In this document: positions 1 through 12,179 of the stretch, piece after piece
Position numbering within the stretch: position 1 is the stretch's first letter
Layout: every line of letters begins with the position of its first letter
Source of the DNA: Carallia brachiata
Lineage: Eukaryota > Streptophyta > Magnoliopsida > Malpighiales > Rhizophoraceae
Assembly (NCBI GenBank): GCA_021464245.1
Contig: JADCRB010000022.1
Location: 397,801-461,800 of the forward strand
Direction: 5' to 3'
DNA: 64,000 nt
Notes under the pieces: generated by a model
Seen by the model: only the letters and a program-made list of their open reading frames with translations
Databases searched by the model: none
Told to the model about the DNA's origin: nothing
Made by a program: the position numbers and the translations under genes

Positions 1-677
1 CTTCTGCCTTTGGCTCTTCAGTGGCTAGCTCTGGTTCCCCTTCTGACAAGGCAGCGACAGCTTCTTCCTTGGTGGTCTCCGATACGTTTACCGTTTCATC
101 CTTTTTCTCTTCAGGAAGTGCAGTCTGTGCTGATACAACCTGCGGGACCATGTGCAAAATCAGCAAAATATCTTTCAAATCCCGATGAAATAACTAACCA
201 ATGGCCTTACGTAAGCATTTGATTTCATCCCACGCCAATCTGGTTCTAAAGAAGAGGCTCAGAAATGGGTCAAACAATGCATATAAATTAACGAGGAGTA
301 TGATTTTACAAGTTGGAATGCCACGAGATTAAAGTCTGACTCATCTAATTCCAAGGTGCAAAATGGTCTGTGATTAGCAATACCCAACTGCGGCTTTCCG
401 AATATACGATCAAATTATTATGCAAAACACATGATCCAATAATAGCTGTTCAATTATATATGCACACACAGTACTATAATTGTAAGTAAGTGTTGATGTT
501 GATATTCAGTAAGTGTTGATCTTGATATTCAATTTATGTGGACAACTTTTTCTTGATGACATAGAAGAGAGTTCATTCATAAAACCAGTTGACAACTTCA
601 CCCCTTTGCTAAATCATGTAAACTTCAACCTAGACAATTTGTAGGAAACATTGATCAGTTACCTCGACAGTGGCCAT
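1..677 (-). CDS. Acidic Glu/Lys-rich protein, 5' part only (runs off the window)
   Basis: Two coding pieces on the minus strand. Exon 1 is 663-677 and encodes MATVE. It ends at a GTAACT donor. Exon 2 begins after a CCGCAG acceptor at 139 and stays open to the window edge. Joined in phase 0, the protein begins MATVEVVSAQTALPEEK and continues as a low-complexity acidic stretch rich in Glu, Lys, Ala, Thr and Val. A TATA box lies about 140 bp upstream of the ATG, which supports this start. The intron is 523 nt. I do not recognise the family with certainty; such acidic N-termini occur in several unrelated plant proteins, so no function is assigned. The splice model is inferred from frame and consensus sites. 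Confidence 0.6.
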
Positions 678-815
678 AATTGGGACTCACAAAAAAAGGC
701 TTCTCAAATATGTGAATAGAAGGGAATGAAACAAGGTGTCACAAAGGAAGTAGAGAAGTTATTGTTATGGGAGTAAATTGTGTATTTGATGCAGAGAGGA
801 TCAATTTGTAGAGGA

Positions 816-823
816 TTTATATA
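816..823 (-). promoter_or_regulatory. TATA box of the 5'-truncated acidic-protein gene
   Basis: TATATAAA on the minus strand, about 140 bp upstream of the ATG at 677. This leaves room for a 5' UTR of roughly 110 nt. Confidence 0.5.
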
Positions 824-3800
824 GAGATGTACCAAGCTGGCAGGGCCTTAAGTTTGACTGGGAGGGAGAGTGTTAAGAAGAGGCGTGTCCACTGTGCACT
901 AATTGAAGAATCTTGGGATCTGACACCTAATTTCACATTCAGAATCAAGGGAATTAGCATGTTTTTGCAATTAATGTCAAAAGATGACTCCTGATCAGAC
1001 AGACACTTTTACCATTTTTAATGCATATTGATTTGTGGCCTTTCGGTTGGCAGAGCAAAAAGGCTTTTAATAATGGAGGCCACCATTTTCATCTAAGCCA
1101 TCATGTCCCCCTCTTGGTTCCTCGTGCTTGCGTGCTTTGTGCAGTCGGTCATTAAGGTGACCACTTAATTTATGCATGTTAGCCTCTCCCCCTTTGTTTC
1201 AGTATTGTTAATTTTCTCTCTTTTCTTCTATTTTATTGTACAGTTCTTAAGATGTTGCACTTACTCTCCAATCAGATGAGATTATCACATCTTTTATCTG
1301 AATTACTTATAAACATTCGTTCTTTATAAAATAAAAATTTGTTAGTTAATATGAAATATGTTTTACGTAAAGCTAACTTACTTCACTTTTGTGCTAATTT
1401 CTTAATGAAGAGTGGGATTTCTTGTGATATTGATGATATATTGCTAGATAGCCCATCGGAATTGAGGAATTTGCTAGATGAGGATCTCTACTGCACTTCT
1501 TTTCTTAGAGGATAATTTGTTTTAGTTTTATTTTTTTCTCCTTTACTTCATTTGCACCAAAAAAAAAAAATCTATTTAATGGGAATTAGATTTCTTAATT
1601 AAAGAAACAAAATAAAATTTGTATGTTCAATTCATTTATTATGTAGAAATCGTTGTCCAAGAATTCCCTCCACGGAAAAAGGAGAAGGGAATACGGTAAA
1701 TGGAAAACGGCGATGGAGGAGAAAATCTCCATTTCGCTGCCAAGTGATCTAAGGAAAAGGTTTGGCCTTATTAAGGGTCCCAAGCCACCACCACTGGCTA
1801 TAATTTACTTCAAAGAAACGAATAAAACACTGACGTGGCAGTGTACAATGGTCCACCCTCTCATGCCGCCTCCAAGCCAGTCGTTCACCCTTTTCTCTCG
1901 TCCTTTTAGAGGAGGAGAAGGAGGGGGGTCCCACAGGATATGCACACAGACACCGACAAACTGACTTTGACAGTAGTGACTCGGCCATCGCTGGCTCTGG
2001 CTGAGTTGGGAAAGAGCCTGTGATCGTCCTTTAAAAAGAATCTTTTCACAATTAGATTAATCACGTCATTAAAATATTTGTTATCCAAAATATCCTTGGA
2101 ATAAAAGTTAAAGATAGTCCTCACAGTTTAGTGATTAATATTTAAAATTTTTATTTTAAAAGTCATTTTAATCTTAAAAAAGACGAGTAAAATTTATAAA
2201 AATGAACGGCTCAATTAGTTTCCAAATTAAAAAAAAAAAAAAGTTAAAAGAACGACATATAATTTTGAAAACAAACAGTTATCTTATACATGGAAAGGAA
2301 CGCCATTGGAGTTTGTTCTATATATTAGTGTTTCAGACCAAAGTCACATGGCGAGCGTGGCATGAAATTAATTTACAAGTAATATTGTAGATCCCTGTGC
2401 CAAATTATTACTCCTGTAAAATTGAAAACTTCGTACGCTAGTGGGCATCAGGTAGCGTCCTCAGAATACAGTGGCATGCCATGATTCTTCGCCTCCATGC
2501 CGGTTCGTTTCCCCTTTAAAAAAAAGAAAAAAGTATCTCGAATGTATTTATTTTAAATAATTTCTTAATTAAAATTGTAATTAATATTTTTAAAATAAAA
2601 ATTAATATTTTTAAAATACTTATTATTTTTATATTTTAAAAATTATTAATTCTATTTTAAATACATCAATTATAATTTTAACTAAAATACTACTCAAAAT
2701 AAAAACACCCCAAACACATACATTTATTCTCAAATATACTATATTTTTTGAGCCCAGGAATCAGAGTATAAAAGATGTCCTCGCAGGGCGGTGGGATGGG
2801 CCCCACAGGTGGAGCCCAGATGGTATTTTGCAGTGGAAACCTCCAATGGAATCTTGCCACGTGTCAAGCAAGCACCGTCCATGTTCTGGGGTGTTGTTTC
2901 CACGTCATTATTAGATGCGATATGTGTCTTTTTCAACGGCCAGAGAAATGGACAGGCTAAAAAAAGAAATTGAGGAGAGATTCGATGGCTGAGCGTACGC
3001 TAATTTAACGAAATTTAATAAAAAATTTATTAAATTAAAAAAAAATGCACCATTAAATGAATTATGCGTTTTTAATATTTTTTACGGTGTTGCTGTTTAA
3101 TTAAATTCAAAATTTTTTTAAAAAATACAAAAAATTAATGCATTTTAGATACAAACATGTTTTATTCAACGAAAATTATTAATTACTAAGTATTATGCAC
3201 ATAAAAAAAAGTGAAAATTACAACTCATGATTTTTATACTATATTTGTCTACTAGTTATTATAATTTTATTTATTTATTTATTGTGCCCCCATTCAAAAG
3301 AAAGTTGCACTGTTTATTCGTGATTGTATTTTTTTCGACTAAATTTAATTTTAAAGTCTGGTCGTAATCAAATAATTTTCACAAAGCATCTTAATTTGAG
3401 TACGTTGTCTACTGGCATGTACTTGACTAAATTGAGAAAATAGATTTCGATTGATGTGAGAGACTGACGAAAAATAACATCTTGCTATGATATAAAAAAA
3501 AACTTTTAAATTTAAAAATATAAAAAAATATATTATACAATCTTTATCAGGTACCAAAGAAGCATGAACACGGTTAAAAATGAAAATACTACGTGTTAGA
3601 CAAGTGTCCAATATAAATACGCGGCAGACATGTGTATAACACAGTTAGAAGTGTCCGCTAAAAATATTTTTTTTGAAAAAATTCAAACACAAAAAGTACA
3701 AGTGTCCAACACGTTACAAACACGCCTAAATATTTTTATAATTATTTTTAACAAATAAAAAAAGAAAAAAAATTAAAAATTATAATTTAATATTGTCACT

Positions 3801-4023
3801 TGTCAGTGACTTCTAAAATGTTCGAACTCTAATTTACTTTTAAATTTAATAAAAAAATCAAAATTAATTACAAATTTTATGTCTCTATTTTGATACTATA
3901 CAATAAAAAATAAAAGATCTTATGATATGTTCTTTAAATAAAAAATTTCTAAAACCTATTATAACTATATAAATATATTCATAAGTGTTCCCAAAGTGAA
4001 TAAACTTTATAAAATAACTCAAA

Positions 4024-4077
<54 letters not shown>

Positions 4078-4427
4078 GTATCAGAATTGTATCTGTATCT
4101 TAATATTTTCAAAGTTAGTGTGTCGTCGTATTTATATCGTATCGTGTTCATACGAGGTAACTCATCGTTTGTTTAACGTAAGGACGATGGTAACTCAGAA
4201 ACAAAATCAGAGTAGTCTTTTCAAAGTTTTTGTTTATTTTTTTATCAAGAAATTCATTAAATCTTAAGTTATATGACAAGAATAACAATTTTCTTCTTAA
4301 ATTGAGACCCTCCCTTCCTAAATTAAGATTTGAGACTTCACAAATAAATGTCTGATTTTTAATCATTCAAAAACAACGACAAAAAAAAAAAAAGAGCAGG
4401 TACTCATTTCAATCTCTACTCGGACCC
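824..4427. other. Intergenic AT-rich DNA, no gene seen
   Basis: No open frame here has coding character. Two GC-richer islands stand out, about 1830-2000 and 2740-2990. The second holds a CACGTG G-box in a CCACGTGTC context near 2858. Around 2540-2700 there is an AT-only stretch with palindromic runs built from TTAATATTTTTAAAAT-like words. An (AT)n microsatellite follows at 4032-4074. Confidence 0.5.
4032..4074. repeat. (AT)n microsatellite
   Basis: About 21 uninterrupted AT units following a poly(A) run. Confidence 0.95.
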
Positions 4428-5085
4428 ATTGTTGTCAAACCCGGACCGGACCGGCCGGTTCAACCGGTCGGACCGGTGACCGGTCGGACCGGTGACCGGT
4501 CAGAAGTCCGGTCCGAGTTATAGCCTAAATTTGCTTGGAACCGGACCGGTCAAAACCCGGTCCCGGGTTGACCGGGTTGGTCATTTTAATTATTAACAAA
4601 AAATTTCACTCAACTTTGTAGAACTTAGTTTTCGAACCCTTGACCTCCAACATGAAAAGTAAGTCTCATACCACTAGACCAACTTATAACTTGTTGTTAT
4701 CTTTTTTTTTTTTTTACTTATTATTTTCTCAAATATTTTATATAAGACACATACTATTTTATATTTCTTATAAATTAACACTTATTATTTTCTTTTTTTT
4801 GTTAAGATAATTATTAATTTTTTTAAATTGTTAATTCTATCCTATAATAAATTTTAAATCATATATTTTAAATTTATAAATGTAAGTATTATAATACATA
4901 TATATGTATTATAATATTACATTTTACATATAAATTTTGATGTATAATATATATAAATATTTTTTTATATATTTAATATTAAATACCGGTTTTACCGGTT
5001 CAATTTTCGGTTAAACCGGTTGAACCGGTTGGACCTTGAACCACTAAACTTTCTGATTCAATGTTCGGTCCGGTTCTTACAACAT
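4428..5085. mobile_element. GGTCCG/ACCGGT-rich terminal-inverted-repeat element
   Basis: The left end reads ATTGTTGTCAAACCCGGACC. The reverse complement of the right end reads AATGTTGTAAGAACCGGACC, so the ends are imperfect inverted repeats. Both flanks carry dense subterminal CCGGT/ACCGGT words, while the middle is AT-rich. No transposase frame is present, so it is non-autonomous. The structure resembles the element at 56621-57409. A tRNA-like block lies inside on the minus strand (A-box-like 4666-4681, B-box-like 4628-4639). Exact ends and target duplication were not resolved. Confidence 0.55.
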
Positions 5086-8000
5086 TGCTCAGACCACGTA
5101 AATTCCCTAACCCAGAGTTTCTCAAAAAAAAAAAAAAAAGGGAAATGGTTACCCAGACGTAAAAACAGATGCCACGAAGAAAGCCCAAAGCCCAAATATA
5201 TATTATCCGAAGCCGAAAGCCCAAATATGTAATGATCCGATGAAAGTTAAAAACTTCGGAGATTGTGGTGGGCCCTAATTGGGAGTAGCAGGCTTAAGGC
5301 CATCCACGCAATAGGCTGTAACGGGATGAAATTGTTTGCCCGTTAGCAAATCGATCCAGTTCGCAAATTTTTGATGATCTTTTCTCTGTGTTGATTTATT
5401 TATTTATTTATTTTTTAAAGTAGTGAGGGACATGACGAATTACTCCATCACAAGCAAAATCATGTTATTTCAGTCATACGATGAGTGAGATGGGGATATG
5501 TACAAAATAATAATAATAATTTTCTCTATTTTTTGGTTGAATATTTTTCAAGTTTGTTATAAGTGGTAGAAGTATCAGATTATCAATATATTTTATAAGC
5601 ATTTTTCAAGAGACACTGTAAGTGATTATAAACTTAAAACTCTCTTTTCAAAGTTTTAGGTTATAATGTTGAAAAAATAATATGAAATTTATGAGGAAGA
5701 GATGAACTAATTTCATTGTACAATTGACAACTCAATAAATTTTGTAATAGAAAAAAAAATGTACAAGTAATGAGCCCCATGCACCCAGCAAAGAAAATAA
5801 ATTGTTGATAAAAAGGCTTTTTTCCATGGCAAACAAATGGTCCAAATGCCATCAAGACCCTTTTTTATTCTTCTGTGTCAAAAATTAAATCTTAAATGCG
5901 TTTGAGGTGATCTTAAATATATTTAATTTTAACTTAAATTTTAGTTTAAAATTTTTATTTTTTTATTAATGCAATATGACTGGCGCGTTTTTCATTAAAA
6001 AAAAAAAGGTACGCTTTCCGTTGTAGAGAGAGAGAGAGAGAGAGAGAGGGAATCAACTGAATTTTGAACATTCGGCCTGTCTAGTACTTTTTCTTATTCT
6101 TACTTTTTCCGCTCTTCTGGCTAATGAATTGTAGTCACTGGCTGTTTAATATGATAGTTTAATGGTAAATTAGTAGATTTATTTTTATATTAATTTAAAT
6201 TTGAGTCTCATTTTTCTCATTTTTTTGTGTATAAATTGGGAACTTTGTTGTAGAACACAATATTTAGTTTAAAACTCGTTAATACTGTAATTAAATTTGA
6301 AGAGGTCTATTCAGCTCGACTGATACTTAAGTGATAAGTCCTTTTTTTGACAATATTGAATAAGGACAAAACCAATGACCCTTAATTTCAACTTAAAAAT
6401 CCGATAACCTACATACCAATAAGGTGATTTATTATCAGTCAAAAAAAAAAAAAAAAAGAAAAAAAAGAGAGAGAATTGTAGCCTCTCCCGTCTGACAACG
6501 AAAAATCAAAAGCATGAAAATCGTGTCCTTTTAATTGCCGTTAGAGTGCTGTTCACAAAAATTGCCGTTAGAGTTAGTTACTCTCTTGATTCGACTCTGG
6601 CCATCAAATCACATCATTAAATATAGGTATAGTTATAAATTATAATCGACTTAAATATCTATAGGTAAAGTTAAAATGTGCTTAGGGTTTCATGGATGGG
6701 GATAAGAAGAAGCCGAAACGCAAGGAGTTGCAGGTTTATGGAAAAAAAAAAAACAACTTTTTTTAATTTATTTTTTCGGGTGCAAGAAGCAATTTTTGCT
6801 AAAAGGCAAAAGTCACATTCAATTATGAAAAGCTCTCCTTCGGCCTATCTCTCTTTCCTCTCTTTGGACTTTGACCTTTGAAATGCTTTTCGGAAAATAA
6901 ACCTTTTATGGCCAAAGTAACAAGAAGGATCCATCAAGATGAGAATATTGAGCGAAATTTGCGCAACAATATTCCAAAAGCAAAAAAAAGGTAAGAGTTA
7001 TTATTATTATTATTTGGCTCGCTTTAAATGGACCTTAAGGGAGCGAAAATTAATAGAAACAGGTGCACCTGTTACTTTTGGTGATGGTATCCTTTTTGTT
7101 AAGGGGATAATTTGGGAGCGTAAATAGTCTGTTATACGGTTGCACCAATTCTCCAGCCTCCTTGGAGTTTTATTGAAAGTTATCTCTTAATCCACCACCG
7201 TTTATTGGTTTAACTAATTAAGAGACTCGGATCTGTGTGAGAAATCACGAGTTTGAGTTTTATTAAAATTAAATAATAAAGTTAAATATATGTGACTCTT
7301 GTCATATTACGAAAAGTGCATTGACATTTGTTAGGCTTTTAAAGTCTGTTCTGCTATGAATTTAGTATAAATAATCAAACTCACTTAATGACGATAAATT
7401 TACACAATCTTTCTTAATGAGTTTGTGGAATATCACACCTACTTACTTATTTTTTTGATTAAAAAAAAATTTTCTACGACCAAAAAGAACCAAAATGTAA
7501 TCTTAAAGAAGGAACCTAAGCCTACAGACGAATCATCATAAAAGTAAAAACGATTGCAAGCTGGAGTTTACTCAAGAGATGATGAGGAAAGAGGGGCTGG
7601 GGGACCACTAAATTCGTGCTTATGTCTGCATGGCAATTGGCTTCAGTCTTTCTTTTTTTAAGCACAAGAAAAATTTAGTGAAAATATGTTCTGTGAATTG
7701 ACGTTGGAATATTTTCGTTTAAAAGTTTTATTCAACTTAATTTATAAAACAAGACATATCACCCGAACCTTTTTATATTCAAACGTGGACTCCCTTAAAC
7801 CCGCTACAACAATTGCCATCAATCATTCAATTAACGAATAGAACCACATTTTGATTTGGTTATGAAACCACACCACCAAATCCAAGCTTTTATGGTAGAG
7901 GTCTCGCTATTTATGTAAAGAAGGAGTCAATATAGGACCACAAGCCCGTCTTATCAATATCATCGCCCTTAATCTTAGCCTGTAACTTTGTTCCACTCAA
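5086..8000. other. Intergenic DNA, no gene seen
   Basis: AT-rich with poly(A)/poly(T) runs. It has an (AG)12 microsatellite at 6025-6048 and (TTA) repeats near 7000. Degenerate tRNA-like boxes at about 6145-6215 and 7205-7260 look like old SINE remains but are too worn to annotate individually. Confidence 0.4.
6025..6048. repeat. (AG)n microsatellite
   Basis: Twelve AG units in a row. Confidence 0.9.
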
Positions 8001-8014
8001 GAACTAATCTCCAC

Positions 8015-8036
8015 GCTCTCTCTCTCTCTCTCTCTC
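8015..8036. repeat. (CT)n tract in the likely RhoGDI promoter/5' UTR
   Basis: Eleven CT units about 400 bp upstream of the RhoGDI ATG. Pyrimidine tracts of this kind are common around plant transcription starts. Confidence 0.8.
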
Positions 8037-8437
8037 ATATTTCGGATCACCACACGACCTTTTCTCCAATTACAAAACTACCCATCCTTCTGTTTCTTCC
8101 TCTGTCTTTCACAGTTGTTGTTATTGTTGCCACTTTCAATACCAACCCACCACCAGCCAAAAGCTAAGAGACGAAACAAAAATCCAGTTTCTGTTTTGTC
8201 TTTTTTGTGCACTTCTTCTGATTGTGTCTCCTGGGTCTCCTTCCCGTCTTTGCTGTTGGATTTCCCTGGACAAAATCTAATCTTTTGCCTTTTCTGGTCC
8301 CTTTTTTCTTTTTCACAAGCACACACCCACAAAAAAAAGGCCTTTCAACAGAAGATTAAAACAGCTCTGTTCCCATTTTTCATTTTTCCCCTTGAACTAA
8401 AATTTCTTGGTGCTTAGCGGCCAACATTGATGAGTTG

Positions 8438-11027
8438 ATGTCTCTGACTGTGGGAGCCGTATCGAGTTCAAGTAGCATGGGGTTTGAGGACGACAAGGGG
8501 GGAGCGACAGGGAAGAAGAGTGGGGGTTTGGAGACAAAAACAGCAAATGTTGAGGGTGATGGAGGAGGAGGGGGAGGGGGATTGAGCAGGCACATGAGTG
8601 AATCTTCCCTGTACTCAACTGATCAGGAGGACGAAGATGAAGAGGGAAGCAGCAAACTTCAGCTTGGTCCTCAATACACCCTCAAACAACAGCTTGAGAA
8701 GGATAAGGTTTGCTTGCCATTTTTGCTTTTTGTGGAATTTACATTGATAAAGAAACATTCTTTCTGCTTTTATAGCCATTTTGGTCTGCATATATTGGTG
8801 GTGTTTTTTTTTTTTATTTTATTTAATTGGTTGGTGTCGGTGGTGGATTTTGAAAGTTCAGGATGATGAAAGCCTCAGAAAATGGAAGGAACAGCTTCTT
8901 GGGAGCGTGGATTTTGACAATGTGGGAGGTAAATGTTGTGCTTCTGTTTCGCCAAGTGAAATTTGAAATTTATTGTGATATGGTCGTCAGAGTCTTCAAG
9001 AATTTTCTTTTCTTTCATCACCAATGCTTTCTTAGCTTGGCAAGAAAATTTTGGTGCAGGGTACGGTATACCCTTTATATGTGAGCCTGTTACATGCTGG
9101 AGAAGAAAATTTCTATTTGCTATGTGTCCTTGAGCAGAGAATTTTTTTATTGCCTTTCCCTTCTGCATAGAATTTTTTTTGATTGCTAATTCATTTATTG
9201 CTAGATCACTGGAACTTTTATTGCCATTGGATATATATCATTATACCTTTCTGTTGCCAAGGAGTGGCAGCAATCTATGTTTCTTCCTTCGTGGGCTTTC
9301 ATTTCTGCTTTGATATGCTTGTTCTGTTTGCATGAAATTAGCCCACTGGTTTATTGAGCTGGGGCACCATTATATGGATCATTGAATACTGTATAATAAC
9401 TAGGTATAGCCTCTTTAGTCTTGCAATTAATTGCGCGTCCATTTTCTGGTGCTGTTAAGAACAATTTCCATAGCAGTTGCAGGATTCTCATGGGAAACAA
9501 AAAGGCAAACTTAAGCTCTTTCACTATGGCTAAAACATACAGCTGTTAATGTCCTGAGTCCCTGACATGGGGCGAATTTTGCAGCATGCTCAGCTAAGTA
9601 GTCCTGCATCTTAGGAGAAAGATTCGATGGAATTGATCTGCTCATGAAATCTTTTGCATGACGCACCAAACATTTCCAACCTAGGATGTGTTGCATTTTG
9701 ACTAATCCTATTCCTAACAAGTTGGATGCACTTGTGAAACAAATCTTCTTATTTCCATTGTGGCGGTACTATCTTTCAATCTAGAGTTTGTTATATTTGC
9801 TTAGAATCTGAAACCTTGCCCATCCACCCCACCTTTAATCCCCTTTGAAAGAAGTAATTAATGCACTGTCAAAATTAGATTTATCTCATTCACGCTGCAA
9901 TTCTAGCATGGGCCATAGATGGCTTCTCTCCCCCACCCCTTCTTCTTTTCATTTGTGTTTCCCCCGCACTAATTTGCTTTTCCTTCGGTTTATTGCAGAA
10001 ACTCTTGATCCAGAAGTGACATTTCTTAGTCTTTGCATCGTCTCTCCTGGTAGACCTGATATCGTCCTTTCTATCCCAGTGGATGGAAAACCCAAGGGCT
10101 TATGGTTTACATTGAAAGAAGGAAGTCCTTATAGCCTGAAGTTTTCTTTCACTGTGAGAAATAACATTGTGTCTGGCCTCAAGTACACCAACAGTGTCTG
10201 GAAATCTGGCATCAAGGGCAAGTGCTCTAACTCATGCCATATCTTATGCTTAAAAGGTTTGGATGTTGTACTTAACAAGTAAATTTAATTTCAGTGGACA
10301 GCACAAAAGAGATGATTGGAACCTTCAGCCCTCAGCCAGAGCCTTACATACACATAATGCCAGAAGAAACTACCCCATCTGGCATTTTTGCTAGAGGATC
10401 ATATTCAGCAAAATCCAAGGTCAGTTTCTATTTTTGCTTTTTTTAATTTGTTACAATAACTTTTTTTTTCTCCCAACCTTGCTTTTTTTGTATCACACGA
10501 TAAGTGTGGCTTTATCAAAATCAATCATTCACTTGGTGGACCAACTAAAGTCAATCATCCATTTCAATCACCATTCTCATGAACTATTATGCTCCACATA
10601 ATTTCAAGACATGCTTTCAAAGGTGCCCACTTTGTTTCATCGTTCTGATATGTTACTGTAAGGGTAAATTATGCTATCTAATAGACAAATATGATGTGGG
10701 ACATTCACCAATTTGTCCACCTAAATTTTTTGAAGACAGCATCCATTTTCCATTAGCTGTAATCTGTTTTTATGCATAGAACATTTGGCCCCACAATTCT
10801 TTTTTAGGTCTGTGATATCAGTGTCCTCAAATTTTGATGTAGACCAGACAATAATCTTTCAGAATTGGACAATATGTAAATGCTGCCGTTTCTTCTCTGT
10901 CTCAGAATATCTCACATGTATTTTAATTTTCTTTTTAATTTCTCAGTTCCTTGATGATGATAACAAGTGCTACTTGGAGATCAAGTATACTTTCGACATC
11001 CGAAAAGACTGGGCTACCACTAAATGA
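8438..11027 (+). CDS. Rho GDP-dissociation inhibitor (SCN1-type RhoGDI)
   Basis: Five exons: 8438-8707, 8862-8928, 9999-10217, 10295-10419, 10947-11027. Together they are 762 nt and encode 253 aa. The protein binds prenylated ROP/RAC GTPases in the cytosol, holds them GDP-bound and shuttles them off membranes. Plant homologues such as Arabidopsis SCN1 restrict root-hair initiation sites. Residues 1-75 are a variable acidic, Gly- and Ser-rich arm containing a run of Gly. The conserved helical arm follows (GPQYTLKQQLEKDK). From about residue 113 comes the immunoglobulin-like prenyl-binding domain, with VSPGRPDIVL, GSPYSLKFSFTV, FSPQPEPY and the C-terminal FDIRKDW. The start is the first ATG in frame, after an in-frame TTG. 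Intron 3 (10218-10294) has a GC donor (AAGG^GCAAGT); this join alone keeps the conserved SGIKVDSTKEM frame. Length is close to the usual 220-250 aa. Confidence 0.95.
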
Positions 11028-11196
11028 ACAACTCTGAAGCAAGCTGCTACATCTTCTTATTTAATTAACATTCCACTTGTGCTGCTTAGATTGACATTCT
11101 GTGTAGTAGCCTTCCACAGTTATCGTAGCCACTAATTCAGGCCCGTGGCCGGTTACCAGAGCAATGAAGATGGAGATTGAATTGGTAGTGGTCATC

Positions 11197-11202
11197 AATA
11201 AA
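11197..11202 (+). terminator. Candidate poly(A) signal of RhoGDI
   Basis: AATAAA 170 nt after the stop codon. Plant signals are loose, so this is only the best-looking candidate. Confidence 0.4.
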
Positions 11203-11497
11203 TGAAGAGCTTGGCCCTTTTTCTCTAGCTATGTCTTTCTCTTTCAATTCCAGCCAAAGTGAAGTTTCCCAGTTGCTCAAGGGCAGCCTGGGCTCCATTT
11301 CCTTAATGTAAAACAAATGCTATAGTGCTAATGTTAAAGATGTATTAGGACGCAGTGTGGGCAAATGATTGCACTTGTTTGAGCTGTGATTGCCTTAATT
11401 CCAATTCTTTCTCCTTGTTTTTTTTTTTCTTTAAATCTTTTGTTTCCTGCTATGTTCCGTGATTGTTTTCATTTTTTCTTGATAATCCACAATCTTT

Positions 11498-12150
11498 CTT
11501 TTTTTTTTTTTTTTTTTTTGGTTTACATGGAGGTCTAAGCCAGAAGGCAAATAAAGTTCTAACTAGATACTACTCAGGGCCATGCTATCCCGATGTTGTC
11601 TTGGTATAAGCGAGACATCACCCCCAATGGAGGATCATGAAAGACGTGTAATCTTCTGGATAATTTAAGTGCATAATCTGCCAACTAGTCTGCACTTGAA
11701 TTGCCTTCCTTGAAAATATGTGAAAATTGAATATTCCAGGTACGATAAGATAGATCACGGCAAGTACCTATCAAGTTAGCTAACAGATGTGATGATGAGG
11801 CCCCCCTTCTGCAAGAGATCCAAAGCTAATTGAGAATTTACCTCCACCAAAATTTTGTGAAAGACATATGTCCATAATAGATTTAAATCCGATAGGATGC
11901 TCCAAAGTTCATCTGTTAGAGATGAACATATGCCCACATTTTGGGCAAGCACCAAAATCTTTCCTCTTTTTTTTTTTTAGGTCATTTAGCCTAGTGGCCA
12001 AGGAGCTCAACTTGAGCATTAGGGGGAGGGGGGATGTGGGCCAGGCGGGGGTTCGAACCCCCGCCTGGCGTGGTGGGGGTCATCACCCCCACCACACGAG
12101 CTACGGCTCGTCCACTCTTTCCTCTTTTCATGATCAATAGGTTGTCTTCC
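11498..12150 (-). mobile_element. Decayed LINE 3' end (RNase H remnant), interrupted by a SINE
   Basis: On the minus strand this stretch encodes broken pieces of the RNase H domain found at the C-terminus of plant LINE ORF2. The clearest are ELWSILSDLNLLW (about 11871-11911) and FSHIFKEGNSSAD (about 11688-11730). The latter is followed by a stop and then LADYALKLSR. Stops and frame changes separate them, so it is not functional. A run of about 22 T at 11498-11519 is the poly(A) tail of the minus-strand element. The right boundary is uncertain. A SINE sits inside at 11971-12115. Confidence 0.7.
11958..12128 (-). mobile_element. tRNA-derived SINE with 13-bp target site duplication
   Basis: The body is 11971-12115 on the minus strand. 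Its RNA polymerase III promoter has an A box TAGCTCGTGTGG (12092-12103) and a B box GGTTCGAACCC (12050-12060), about 45 nt apart. It ends in a poly(A) tail, seen as T-run 11971-11978. The 13-bp direct repeat TCTTTCCTCTTTT flanks it exactly at 11958-11970 and 12116-12128. The insertion splits a LINE remnant, so it is younger than that LINE. Confidence 0.85.
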
Positions 12151-12179
12151 TTTCTATATACGATGTGTGCCTAATCAAT

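Noticed and set aside
1653..1964. 103-codon + frame
   Set aside because: No family features, and overlapping frames on both strands are equally open; no promoter or splice support.
12049..12060. A perfect tRNA B box (GGTTCGAACCC) on the + strand with a TAGCCTAGTGG A-box look-alike
   Set aside because: The B box is palindromic. The better-spaced A box and the poly(A) tail are on the minus strand, and target duplications flank it, so it is a SINE, not a tRNA gene.
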